Source: Sphagnum magellanicum (taxonomy: Eukaryota; Streptophyta; Sphagnopsida; Sphagnales; Sphagnaceae). From it: a DNA stretch of 64,000 bases. This document shows positions 37,096 to 48,610 of this stretch, piece by piece (positions within the stretch are counted from its first letter, which is position 1; each line of letters begins with the position of its first letter). Both the position numbers and the translations under genes were made by a program. The stretch is taken from the NCBI GenBank assembly GCA_021904315.1, contig CM038921.1:14916590-14980589 (forward strand). The letters run 5' to 3'. Under the pieces are notes generated by a model that made no database searches, was not told the DNA's origin, and worked only from the letters and a program-made list of their open reading frames with translations.

Positions 37096-40000
37096 CTTGT
37101 TCATATATTCATGTTAAGTTCATGCTTCTATTAATTAGTAAGAAGGTGCACTCACAATTGGTTTTTAAAAAATAACCATTTGGTTGATGGATCATCAATA
37201 TTTTTGAATAATGGGGCACTCCTTAACAAAAGCCTAAATATGTTTCTCTCCCCCAAATAGAAGTATCTTTTCTTGGGTTTTTCTTGGGTTAGGTACAAGG
37301 TTTTAGGCACATTAAGGTAATATAAAAACTAATAAATGTAAAGTCCATATTTTATCCTTCCCACATTGTAAAATAAACAACCATTATTTCAAATCAATGA
37401 TCATTATTTTAAAAATTAAAAAAATGTAGATTTTTAAAAAATCCATTGAAAATTCATTCATTACCAAATTATGTTTTCAAAAATTAAAATTTTTATTAAT
37501 ATGTGATGTTAAAAAATTCAACAATTTAGATCACACATTCCAATATCATTTAAAAGATCCTTTTTTCATGGAATTAATCCATTCTAAATTTACATTCATT
37601 ATATGATTGAGCCACCTAAAAAAATTGAGTCATTTCCAACATTTGATCATAGTTCAAAGATATATAAACCTAAATTTCAACATACCCCAATTATAGTGTG
37701 ACACCAAAAAATCAACACAAAATAAACATTTCACCTGAAGCAAGTCTTGTCCCATGTCAATGAATCATATTTAATTTTTAAAATCAAACTTAGACATGGA
37801 CCCAAATTTGATTAAAAACCTATATTCAACCAATACTACCTTGGATATTTTATAACTTTTGATTTGGATTAAAAAAATTGTATTGAACTTTTTTTGAATA
37901 AATAAATAAATAAAACTTTTAAAAAGTATATATATATATATACCAACACCTATAATTTTTATGGGAATTTTTTTGGTACATTTTTACATTATAACATAAT
38001 GCAACATCTTTTTGACTCATATGCGTTAAAAAAAAACGTTGATTTGTAATTCATGATTTAAAGTATATTTAAAACATTTTGTAAAATATTATGCTTATAA
38101 GGATGTAATCTTTCATCAAAATGGATCTTATTAACCAAATTGAATCACATTTGAAAATTGGCAAATTAGAGAAAAAAATTGATTTGGGGACAACCGAATG
38201 ATTCAACAATATATGTTAATAATGATTTGTTTCAATGTCAATAGAAAATTTGATCCCGACCACTAAATTAGAAAAAAATCAAAATTAATTACATACATTT
38301 TATAAGCTTATTGTATGTTATTTTCACCACATGTTAATTACTTACTTATGGTCCTTTTGTAAAATGCGTCTTATGAAAGCAAGATCTAGTGCAAAATCTC
38401 CTTCACTACTTATTAACCATTTTTTCACCACAAATTTTTATTTTGGATAATACAACACATTTATTTCAATTGAATAAAATTGAAAAAAAGTCTTTCAATA
38501 AGTTTTGATTTCATCCCTTTATGTTTCTTTGATGAAAAAAAAGGTATTTTAGCCACAAGATCAAAATGCATTGGATAAAAATTATTTTTCAAGACATTTT
38601 AAGAAAATAAATTGAACAACAACATTTTGTGTAAGAGATGAAGATGTTAAAATAAACAAATGTGAAACCCCAACTTATACACCTTTAGATTTGTCAAGTG
38701 GTATCAAGGGCAAAAAAAATGTCAATTTCCAAGTTTGTAGTGGAATGGAAACCCAGGATGCATTCCCTAGCTCCCAAGAAAGAAATGTGGTAAAAAATTT
38801 CAAGATGGGGTTAAGATTAATTCACACATAAAAGTTCAAAGTGTGATAAATCTACATAAACAAAAAAAAAAAGGTGATTAGTGCAAGTTGGAGCCAAAGT
38901 GGTGCATGAATGAACCACAAGCAATAATTTTCATAAAATTCACCATGTCTCAAACTTGGAGATGACTCACCATTTTTTACTTATAATATACTTTATCACA
39001 AATGGTGAGGGTTGCATCAAAGTGGCAAAAATTCTTGAGATTCCCAAGATAAAAATTCTTAATTGTGGTCAAAGATTCTTAGTTTTGCCCAAGTTACGAA
39101 TCTTATAACTTTGTAGGTTCATAATTCATTCATACAAGCATTCATTAAAAAATTTTAAAAAATTGTATTATTTGAAAAGACTTTTTCAATGTCATATTAC
39201 ATGTTTGATTCAAAGGTCATTTGGCTTGTGTTTCTTAAATTTTAGTGGTCAAAAGTGTTATCAATTTGACTTCTAGTTTTTTTTTTAACCATAATTTGTA
39301 GTTCACAACTCCAAATGAAGAATATGATACACTTTCAATATTTACACTTCAAGAAATTTCCACTTGGAGCTCAATTTGAATCAATTTTACTACCTACGCT
39401 TTTATTTTAATGTTTTGAATTCAAATTTCAAAATGGGAAAACCATTTGGGAATGCGGGACTCATTTTTTCACATTTGTGAAAATGTGTTTGAGTTTTGAG
39501 ATAATATTTTGATTTGTTTTTTTTGGGGGGGGGGGTTTAGCTTTGGTTGTAACTCAAAGTTAAGGTTGTGACATTAACAAATTATAGTGGAAAACAATGG
39601 TTTGATTGAATAAATGTTAAAATTGATAAATGTTTTGCAAAGTTAAATTGGTCCAAAAAATGTAACAAAAATGTTGATGGGAAAAAATGTGGGTTACAAC
39701 AAATGTGGGTTACAACTTAATATTTTTTTGAAGAATGTTTATATTCATTCCATTTGGACACACAGATGGATATATTGAGCCCCTTGGTGGAAATGAATTA
39801 ACATAACACATTTATTAAATCTCCCATAAACTCTTATTTCTTAAATATTATTAATGTTTTTTTATAATGTTATTTTAAAGCTTGTTTTTTGAAGATGTAA
39901 AATGCATTAAAAACCATCAATGTTGGGTTCAAAGTTTTACTTCAATAGGCTGTTAATGATGATGAAAAAAATAATGAGTATTTTGAATTGGATATTGTGA

Positions 40001-41990
40001 CAAAATCATAGAAATTGCTCCAATGCAATTTCACCCCCATTTTTCACCATCTTGGGTATTTTCCCAAATTGGAATCTTGGAAAAAAATAAATCTATATAT
40101 AGACACATTATTTTCAACCAAGATGTCCAAATGCGCATAATTTCAAACTCACATAATTAAAGCTTGACATTTCTTTGCAAATTGTAAACCATACATTCTC
40201 CTCTTGACAATGAGGACAACAATACTACTTGACTAATATTCCACAAATTCATTAAGAAAATTTCATCAACATGTTATGAATGCTATTTTATATATCTCAC
40301 ATTTTTTCCCTTACTTGTTGTAAGTTTCAATCTATGCAAAAATAAAATAATGCATTGATTACAATACAACATCAACACAAACACATGTTTAAAAAATTGG
40401 CATTCAACACAAGATGAACAACAATATCATCATAAAAAAACAAGAACAATAAGCAAACATAAAACAATTGCACACAATTAAAAACACCCACCCAAGATTA
40501 CAAACAAGAACAAGAACAAGAGTGGTTTCTTTGCAACAAGTGAGTGAATGAATGAGGAAGGACTGAAAAGTATTGATGGAGAGGGGGAAATGGGAGTTTT
40601 GTAATTGGATTCTTAGTTTTAAGCTAAAAACAAAAACAAAAACTCTTAGAGTTTGTAGAACTTGGTAAACAAAAAAATTCAATCCTAATTTCGAACAACA
40701 TCTTTGACTAGGGATCACCTCAAAGCTCGGATGCAACAATTTTTGGAAGCATAGAATAGCTTGATATACACTACCCCATCAAACTATTTGCTAATGCATG
40801 CTTACAACTGAGTTGGACCATATGATTTTTTGGCATCTCATGTTTCTTTGCAACCATGAAAAGAAAAATATATGACATGACCTATCCAATGTTGTTTATT
40901 TCTTGATTTTGAAGAAAACATTCAATTTGATTTTTGATTTTTTAAAAAGAAAAACTTTATGGCAATTCCTAAAAAAATTCCTTAGATTTATGAAACTTTT
41001 AGTTGTAATGATTTAGGAAAAAAAAAAGAAAATCGATCTAGTGTAAGAGAGGGTCCAATTCCATATACATTACACACAACTAAAAGTTATATTTTTGGGG
41101 TGACATTAGTTTGTCCAACAAATACACAATGCTCTATTTTCACATTCCGAAGAATAGGGCTTCAAAATTCTCCATTTACTACCCTATTAGATATCACATG
41201 TGCATGCATACACTTGCTTCACTGGCCCCTCACTTTGTTTGTGCTCCTACAACAACAATAAAAAATTATACAACCATTTAAATGTAGCCACTTGCTTAAA
41301 AAATAAGGCCTTGACTCCCATTCTTCTGTTTAGAATTATATTTATCATGTAAGAAAACTTGGACCTATTTAAAATGGCTAAATAGCTCGGTCCAGGTTCA
41401 AGTAGAAAGGAGGTTTCAAGGTTGGATTCTAGATTTGCTTCTAGCAAAACTGTGGACCTGGGGCCGCGTACCCTAGAATTGGACATAAAACTTGGACCTA
41501 ACATATACCCTGAGCCTCTTGTGTCCTATCTGCATGCACAGGAGGTAGATTCAAAGTTCTAACATCAAGCTCAAAATAAAGTAAGCATTATTACAGTGTT
41601 ATTGGTGGGGTTGCCAAAAAATAAAAAACATCTAAACTTAGACATTTAATTTTATTATCCAGAGTGACATACTGAGCACTAGTGGAGATGCTCTTAATGC
41701 AAGAACCTACCTCTAGCCCACTTTGTACTCATGTTATGTGAGAGATATTTTTGTGTTTCTTTGATGAAACCTTGCCAATCGGAAATAAACCAAAGCACCC
41801 AAGAAAAGGGGAAAACAAGGAACAAAATGAAAGGACCCACATCCAAGAAGACAAAAGAACCACGTAAGAGAGCAAACCACAATGGGAACATCAAGTATTT
41901 TTCATTTGAGGACCAGAGTTTTTTTTCTCAATTTCCTGTAGGAGATGAGGTAGGGTGATGAGCATACCTAGGCAGATTTTGAATTAACTG
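37096..41990. other. Very AT-rich gene desert
   Basis: No open frame with recognisable features on either strand. There are poly-A/T tracts, a TA run near 37927-37942 and a G9 run near 39525. The 'cccaaattttgg'-type words are frequent but no ordered repeat could be drawn. Confidence 0.5.
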
Positions 41991-42059
41991 GCGACTTTAT
42001 TTAAGGAACTCTTTAAAACTGTTCGCAGTAGCCATAAATCTGACGACACCCTCCTCATA

Positions 42060-42230
42060 AAACAATTTTGAGTCGCCTTTTAGGGAATTGGAAAAAGGAA
42101 ATTTGTGACCAAATATTCCATTTGAAGAGAACAATTTTATGCCACTTTCAGACGAATTTAAGGAGAAAAAGGAATTTGTGACAAAATATTCCGATTTTAG
42201 AGTACTGTTTGGCCTTTCGGCGATTTTTAG
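42060..42230 (+). repeat. Two-copy direct repeat in the SWC2 upstream region
   Basis: About 42080-42126 and 42159-42205 share 'ggaaaaaggaaatttgtgac', 'aaatattcc' and 'attt' in order, a duplication with a period of roughly 80-95 bp just upstream of the SWC2 leader. It could carry duplicated promoter sites, but this is speculation. Confidence 0.4.
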
Positions 42231-42389
42231 GAAAAAAAGAGAAAAAGACTGCTGAGGACTCAATGATCCCGAATGGGATCTACTTAGTGACATGAATCGA
42301 GGGGACGAAAAAGGACGGGACCTCGATTAAGGGACGAATCCACGACGGGACAACGAGAATGGGGTGGTTCCCTTTCTTGAGAAGTGGAA

Positions 42390-42535
42390 TTAGGGTTTAG
42401 CTGGTCGGGTGCGCTAGGAGAGACAGGAGGAAGGGGACGGCAGAAAAGTGGCGAGGAGGAGGAGCGAAGGGAACTCTTCGGGGAATTTGTTCAGTGCAAG
42501 TGTTGTAGCAACGGATCGACTTCATCGGACTGCAG
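42390..42535 (+). other. Probable 5' leader exon of SWC2
   Basis: GC- and purine-rich sequence ends in a strong donor (CTGCAG|gtacgt; last exon base 42535). The next exon carries the SWC2 start codon after the acceptor cttgctccttag near 43313. The transcript start is not visible and 42390 is an estimate. Confidence 0.5.
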
Positions 42536-43313
42536 GTACGTAGTAGATTCATCTTTTTCCCTGGTTTTTCCCCCGCCTTTTTTTAATGGCTGGAGGAGAC
42601 AAATCAACGAAGTTCATTTCTGGTGAAAGAAGTTCAACAGGGGACGCGGCAGTAGACTAGAATAGAATTCGTCTTTTTTTAATGCAATCGATGTCTCGGT
42701 TTTCTGGAACACAAAAAAACAAGCATGCTTTTCTCTTGTTCGTGGTAGGGTTTTAGTAGAGCCGCTCTGGCAGAGGGACCTATGATAGATGGTTTTGGTA
42801 TGGAGAATCTGCTAGAAAAAGACATGTACGCTGTCCTTGTTCGACAATAAAAAAAGATTTCTGTGTTTTTCGTGTTAGGGTTTTTGGTGGAGCCGGTTTG
42901 GCAAAGGGACATATGATAGATGACTTTGGTATTAGAGAGGGCTTGCAGTGAGCGATCAAAGGTAACGGGTAGTGGTTTCTGCAGTATTTCACATATTTCT
43001 AGAATGAGACTTGATAAGGCGTGAATATTTCTTCGGTGTGCAGTAGCAGTGACGAGGAAGGGTCTCCTCATCTGGTTAGGGTTTCGATAAAAGAGCAGAA
43101 CATGCATGTTGGAGTGAATTTTTCAGACTTGCCCTCCTTGGACCAAATCTCTTCTTGGACTTGATTGCTTCCCTCCCTCTCCCTCTCTGGTTTTGAGAAG
43201 CTGGTAATGTTTGTTTTGACTCAGTGGATGCTTTTCATTCTTCTTGCTTTTTTTTATGTGCACACTTTGTGGGAATGATGTGGATAGCAGATGACCTTGT
43301 TGCTTGCTCCTTA
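42536..43313 (+). repeat. SWC2 intron 1 with an internal duplication
   Basis: Inside this intron two copies, about 128 bp apart, begin near 42746 and 42874. Each reads 'g(t)tagggttttngtagagccg...ctggca(g/a)agggac(c/a)tatgatagatg...tttggta'. The open frames on the minus strand here are by-products of the duplication. Confidence 0.55.
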
Positions 43314-43321
43314 GACCAAGT

Positions 43322-46300
43322 ATGATGGAGGTTGTGGCTGCCTTGCAGCGTCCTGCTCGTTCTACACGGGGCAAAAGGTACTTCAAAGGTTTTGTTCTCA
43401 GCTACATCAGGTTCATAATGTTCAGAAATGGTTGCATCTTTCTACTAGAGTGGTACTGGCCACTTACTTGAAGCAAGAGCTGGCATTTTTGTGAACCATT
43501 TATGAACTGTTCCTGTCTTTGCTTTTGCTGGAATTTGTATTGTATCACAGCTCATCTAGATGATAATAGTGGAAGCATTTTTATGTTTGATTTTCTTGAA
43601 TCTGTTCTCTCCAAGTTGGATTGGGTCTGGATGGAAGTCTTCCCCAGTTCCTCTCCTCTGGTTCTAGCAGCTGCTGCAAAATCCTACTGAGGACTTTGTA
43701 TGGTCTTTGGGCATTTGGATACTCAGGCTTCCCTCTTAGGATCTCACTCTCAATTCATGCTCATGTTACAAAAAGGGAGCACAAAATGGCTCACTGATTC
43801 CTGCAATCATGTTAGGTCTTTGTATGGTTGCTGGTTGCATACTCAGGTTTCCCTCATAGGGTCTGGATCTCAATGCATTGCATGCACCAAATGGCCAACT
43901 GATTGCTGTAATCCCATTAGGTCTTTGTGTGGTTGCTGGTTGCATACTCAGGTTTCCTGCTTAGGGTCTGGTTCTCAATCAGTGCGTTTGCAGCAAGAAG
44001 GGAGCACAAAATGTCACCTGTTTTTAAAAGTGGTACAGGTTTTTAACCTGGAACCCCCTAAGCAAATGCTCAGACATGTGAGTTCTCATGTAATTGGAGT
44101 TGTTGTGGAGGGTGCAACAGATTGTCAAAGTTGGTGGATGAGGAGGTAGAAGCTGATGAAGAGTTTTGGAACCAAGATGCATTTAAAGAAGTACACCACT
44201 TCCCAGCCCTGTTTGCTGCTTTAGTGTTTTCTATTTATCCAATTCCAGGCTACCATTGTTGCTCAGACAGAGGGTTAGGAAGCCAGATTCAGTTGAATGT
44301 GGCTGATGTTCTGATTAGACAGTGAAGAAGTGCATGTAATAATGAAAGAACATGATCTTTTTTTGAATTTGGGTGCACCCTTCTGTGTCCTCACTTTGCA
44401 AATTATCAATCAGACCAATCAGTGACACTGTCAATTGGTGGCATTGAATTGCAGGATGATGCAGACAATGAGTATAAAGAAGAACTGGAGTTTGATGATG
44501 AGTTTGACAGTGACTTTGATGATGAAGTAAGTCTAAATTGAGAATGCAACTGTTTAATGCTTTCCACCATCCAAACATTGGTTTCCAAGCACATTAGAGT
44601 TCCATTTTCTTTATTCTCCTCTGATATGGAGTCATGTATGGGATTGGCCTACTATTGCTCAAGTTCTTGCAGTCATGCATGTCAATGGACTCAAATGTTG
44701 TAGCCATTTTTTTGTACTTTATCCTCCCTGGATTTCAATGTAGATTCCCATGGGATTAAATGTTGCTTGGGAAAATCTGATCTGAAAATGGACTATATCA
44801 TTGCTCACAGGGTGTATTTGACTGTAGCACACTCTGTGTTTACCTTGTTGTACATGGATTTATTTTTCTGCAGGAAGAAGATTCTGATGGTGGGGAAGCC
44901 GACGAGGAAGAAAGGCACTTCTCTCGAACTTCCCTCATTCTAGTTTGGATGTCTGTGTGTTCTTCTGTCTTTGGATTGTTGTGCTGTTTGTGAACGGGCA
45001 GTTGTTTCCTAGTCCCACCATTTGATTTCTAGAGGGAACAAGTTTTCTTTTGTTGACATTAGGCTGGATTATTATCCAGGCATCCAACAAGGAGGAGGAA
45101 GTTGCCTCCTGGGAGGAAGCCCTTTAAGAAAGCTGCTTCATCAGGCACAAGCAAGAAAGGTGTTTCCTTTGTGGAAGAAGCTGCGGCAGCAGCAGCTGCT
45201 GGGGATACCCCACTCTCTCTTGTAGAACCAGCCCGTCAAATTATTCATCAGCAGAGTCCAGATGACAAGGAAAATGGTGAAACTTTAGCAGTGGATGGAG
45301 ATGGAGAGAGGACAGTTCGCAAGTCCACTCGAACTGCAGTGATTGTCAAGCAAGCTGAGAGGGAGGCACTACGTGTTGCTCTGCAGGCCACTCCCAGGGT
45401 AGAGACCAAAACTTCATCTTGTGTGCAATTTTGCACTTCAACATCTGATTCCCTCTTCCATTTGTTGTAAAGGCTGGTGCAAATGATGACTTTGAAAACA
45501 AAACCCACTAGACTCTTCTGACAGTTTTGGCCTCATGGAGTCTGCATCATTCTTGTTCAACATAGAACTGTGATGTTGTTATATGGAACCGTTGTCCCTT
45601 TACAGTAGCTTCTCTGCAAGATCTGTGCAGATTATCATTTATTTGTAACATGGTGACAATCAAGGATGTCAGTTAAAATTTGTGGTTAATCACTGTGCTT
45701 CTGTGGCTACAAGAGATGCAGCCCATGAAAAAGAAGAAGGGTGAGGAAGAGCGCAAGATGAGTCAGGAAGAGATGCTTCTGGAAGCTGCTCAAACAGGTT
45801 GGCTCTGTCGTTCCTGGTTTGTTGTCCGACCACAAGTCTTAAGGGTCAGAGGGTGCAGATCTCTGTGGGGGCAACTGTCTTATATTCTTCTGTATTTAAG
45901 TTCTTGCAGATGTCTTCATCTTAATCTAATGACTTGTATATGTTGGTTAACTTGGTGGTAGAGATTCAGAATCGACAATCACTAGAAATCATGTTGGCAC
46001 GTGAAGAGGAGGTCAAGCGAAGAGCAATTATACACAAGGAAATCTACAATGGTCCTCAAATTCGTTACATTTCCAGAAATGGTGGGTGAACACATCCATC
46101 CTGAAGGAGGAAAAATGTGAATAGTTAGTACCAATTTACAGATCTGCACAGTTGCTTTGCTTGTGTACTAAACTGTGGCACTTGTTGGTTCTTCTCTTGT
46201 CACATGCAACAGGGTGTATTGTCCTCATAGATATGACAAACAGTGTAGTACTCCTGGCAACTGGACATCGTAGATGTTATTATGAGGCACTAGGTCAGTT

Positions 46301-48610
46301 CAAGTTTTGGAAGTTAAGCTGTTGTTTTGTTGAATTTGTTGCCAGGTACCAACATTATGGAGTTCACAAAAGTGCTGGCTGTTCCAGAGACCATAAGAGC
46401 AGAGGCGAAACCTTGTATGTTATTATCATATCTTTTCAGCTCATGTCTTCTGAATTTTTTCACATGAAGTAGTTACCTCTCCATGGACTTACTACCTTTC
46501 TAGTCTGTGTATGTGTGTCTATCTCATTTGAGGAAGCATGTGAAAAAGTCTCTTGTACTAGACTGTCAGAACCTGATTCTTGCAAATATGAGAAATTTAT
46601 CATCAAACCTTCTAAACTTCTGGTGGACCCTGGAGAAGCAGTAGGTATTATTGTATCTCAATCTATCAGCAAACTGACTACCCAAATAGCTCTTAGTTCT
46701 TTCCATAGTCCTGGAACAACATCTATGGAAGTACTAGAGGGTATCCCCAGACTTGAATCTATCATGACTGGCTCATTTAAGAAGTCTTCATCCACTAAAG
46801 TGTAGAAGCTCTGTCAGCAATAATGCAGTCCTTTTCCATTTCTCCAAATCGAAGTCTACACCCCTCTTAGACCTACCCTGTACTGGTTGCTTTGTCAGAC
46901 TGTGTATCGTACCTTTGGATACTGAGTGTGCTTTGTCTTTTGCTTGATGTCTAAAAGCATGATAGTAGCAAACACCTGTCACAACTTTTTGCTCCTATCA
47001 TGCCACAATACGTCTGTTCCTTGGAGAAACATTTTATCTACTCAGTATATCTGTGTATGCTGTATTAAAAGGAGTTGCATTAATTCACATACTTGTGTCC
47101 TTCTTTGGATGTTCTTGACAGTAGACAGGGGTCTCTGACTTTACTATATAGGCAATTAGGACTATCATTAAAACAGCTTTCATCTTACAATATATATAGT
47201 TTTCTCATTACCATCTGTGTGCTATGTGGTGAGATATCTTAGAACTGGATTCGATAATGCTCATGCAGATCCAAAGCGTGCTGTCTGTGTTGTTACTGGG
47301 CTTCCTGCTAGGTACAGACACTTGTTTCACTGATTATCTTTTGCTTGACAGCCAAATTTTCAACAGACAAATATTGTGTCCAACTTATTGCAGACTGATG
47401 TATTGCATCTGTTGTGTAACACTATGCTTGTTCACTCGTTGTGCTTGTTGGATGCATTGTGAATCCATCAATTGAGAGAATCATTGATCAAGAACAATGG
47501 CAAGGCTTTAGTTCTCAATTTTGTTGATGCATTGAATCTTCTGTCCTGCCATGTGGTGGGATGGGCAGGTATCGGGACCCCCAGACAGGCCTGCCCTATG
47601 CCACCAAGGAGGCATTTAAAGTTATTCGTGATCGGTAGGCCCCTTGGCACATATGTTTAGAGTAATCTCTCACTGTTAAATGTTAGACCTTGAGCAGATT
47701 AGAGTAGCACAAGGTTTGGTTTGATGTTGTCTCCAATGATAGTGTACAAAAGTTTTTGAAGTGACCAGCAAAGCACTTAAGAACACAACACAGATGAATA
47801 GGTTAGTTATGTGACCTCTGTTAGGCTAATATGAGCGGCTCCTTGTCTACATTTTATTTGGGGTATCCATACTCATGAAGTTTAGTTCCTAAACTTAAGA
47901 CACCTGTGGGTTTGTGCAGGCTAGGCAAAGGAGGGCAGTCTTCTCAGAGGGATTCATTGGAAAAATCACATCAACGAAAAAGGACCAAAGTGGAGAGGGA
48001 AAAACCTGGACCTGGTGGTCGCACCAGTGTTGCAACAATCAAATTTAAGAAAACTTTGAAATCAAATACCCAGGAATCCACACCATTGGACCCTTCTCAC
48101 ATTGAAAGCTCCCTTTTAGAAGAAGAGACACACAAGACACTCGACTCAAATTCAGGGTCAACACCAGAGGGTATCATTGCATCCCTGAAATCACAACCAG
48201 TTGCAACATTGACACTGAACACTCTTCCTGAGGACAAAGGCTTTAGACAATCTCCTGAAGAGGAGGGGACGTCAGCTGGTCCAGTGCGATTTTTGGGACC
48301 ACTACCTAAGCCAATGGTGGAGGCAAATGAAGCAGATTTCATATTGGAAGATTTAGAAGTGTCCCTCCCCTCCAACTTGGAAAGTACCCTCTCACTCCCA
48401 ATATCAACCATCACTTCCTCTATTGTGCAATCTGGTGATCTCTCTGGGGAGAATGGAGATAGGGGCCTTCACTTGGAGCATGGTATACTGGATTTGTCAT
48501 CAGAAGAACAAGGCTTGCCTCGATTCTCGGAGGGTTATGATATGAGTTTGGATGTTCCAAGTCATAGTAGTTTGTTGTCACTAGATGTATCATGGTTGCA
48601 AAATACTTAA
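43322..48610 (+). CDS. SWC2: SWC2/YL1 (VPS72) subunit of the SWR1 chromatin-remodelling complex
   Basis: SWC2 binds H2A.Z-H2B and helps SWR1 deposit H2A.Z in nucleosomes. My coding model is 43322-43377, 44121-44190, 44455-44526, 44874-44914, 45080-45398, 45722-45797, 45962-46081, 46346-46414, 47269-47311, 47569-47634 and 47920-48610. It keeps frame throughout and gives 540 residues. The start MMEVVAALQRPARSTRGKR is followed by the conserved KLVDEEVEADEEFWNQ block and a very acidic histone-binding stretch (EFDDEFDSDFDDE). Next come a basic segment, RKSTRTAVIVKQAEREAL, a coiled-coil-like charged part and the YL1 C-terminal domain (YPKRAVCVVTGLPARYRDP, then GLPYATKEAFKVIRD). All introns are GT-AG except the one after 44914, which appears to use GC. 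The protein is longer than the roughly 365 residues I recall for the Arabidopsis and human proteins, because about 230 Ser/Leu/Glu-rich residues follow the YL1 domain. Confidence 0.9.
43690..44025 (+). repeat. Three-unit tandem repeat in SWC2 intron 2
   Basis: Units of about 110-125 bp share 'ctttgt(a/g)tggt', 'catactcaggttcc' variants, 'agggtctg..tctcaat' and 'gggagcacaaaatg', with 'gattnctgnaatcn(c/t)(a)ttagg' at unit ends. The open frame over it translates the repeat and is not a protein. Confidence 0.7.
44915..45079 (+). other. SWC2 intron with an apparent GC donor
   Basis: The exon must end at AAAG before 'gcactt' to join in frame with CATCCAACAAGG after the acceptor tattatccag. No GT in the surrounding 30 bases gives the right frame. 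GC-AG introns are a known minor class. The donor GCACTT is a weak match to the usual GCAAGT. Confidence 0.5.
46515..46805 (+). pseudogene. Fragment of an RNA polymerase largest-subunit gene inside SWC2 intron 9
   Basis: An open stretch inside the 854-nt intron (46415-47268) reads YEKFIIKPSKLLVDPGEAVG, then IIVSQSISKLTTQ, SSFHSPGTTSMEVL and EGIPRLESIM. Multi-subunit RNA polymerase largest subunits (RPA1/RPB1/RPC1 type) carry this block as V-x-PGEAVG-x-x-AAQSIGEP-x-TQMTLNTFH-x-AG...(G)-x-PRL-x-E. Here GEP is replaced by SKL, and MTLNTFHFAG-like residues by IALSSFHSPG. The pieces are colinear and uninterrupted for about 95 codons, then stop. The preceding Lys/Tyr-rich context looks nearest to Pol I or a plant-specific polymerase, but I cannot decide. 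It is on the same strand as SWC2 and is presumably spliced out. I infer a decayed captured exon or retrocopy piece. Confidence 0.65.

Noticed and set aside
46200..46345. An additional SWC2 exon at about 46212 reading GCIVLIDMT
   Set aside because: It has an acceptor-like cag, but joining it breaks the conserved RYISRNG-TNIMEFTK sequence, whereas direct joining to 46346 preserves it.
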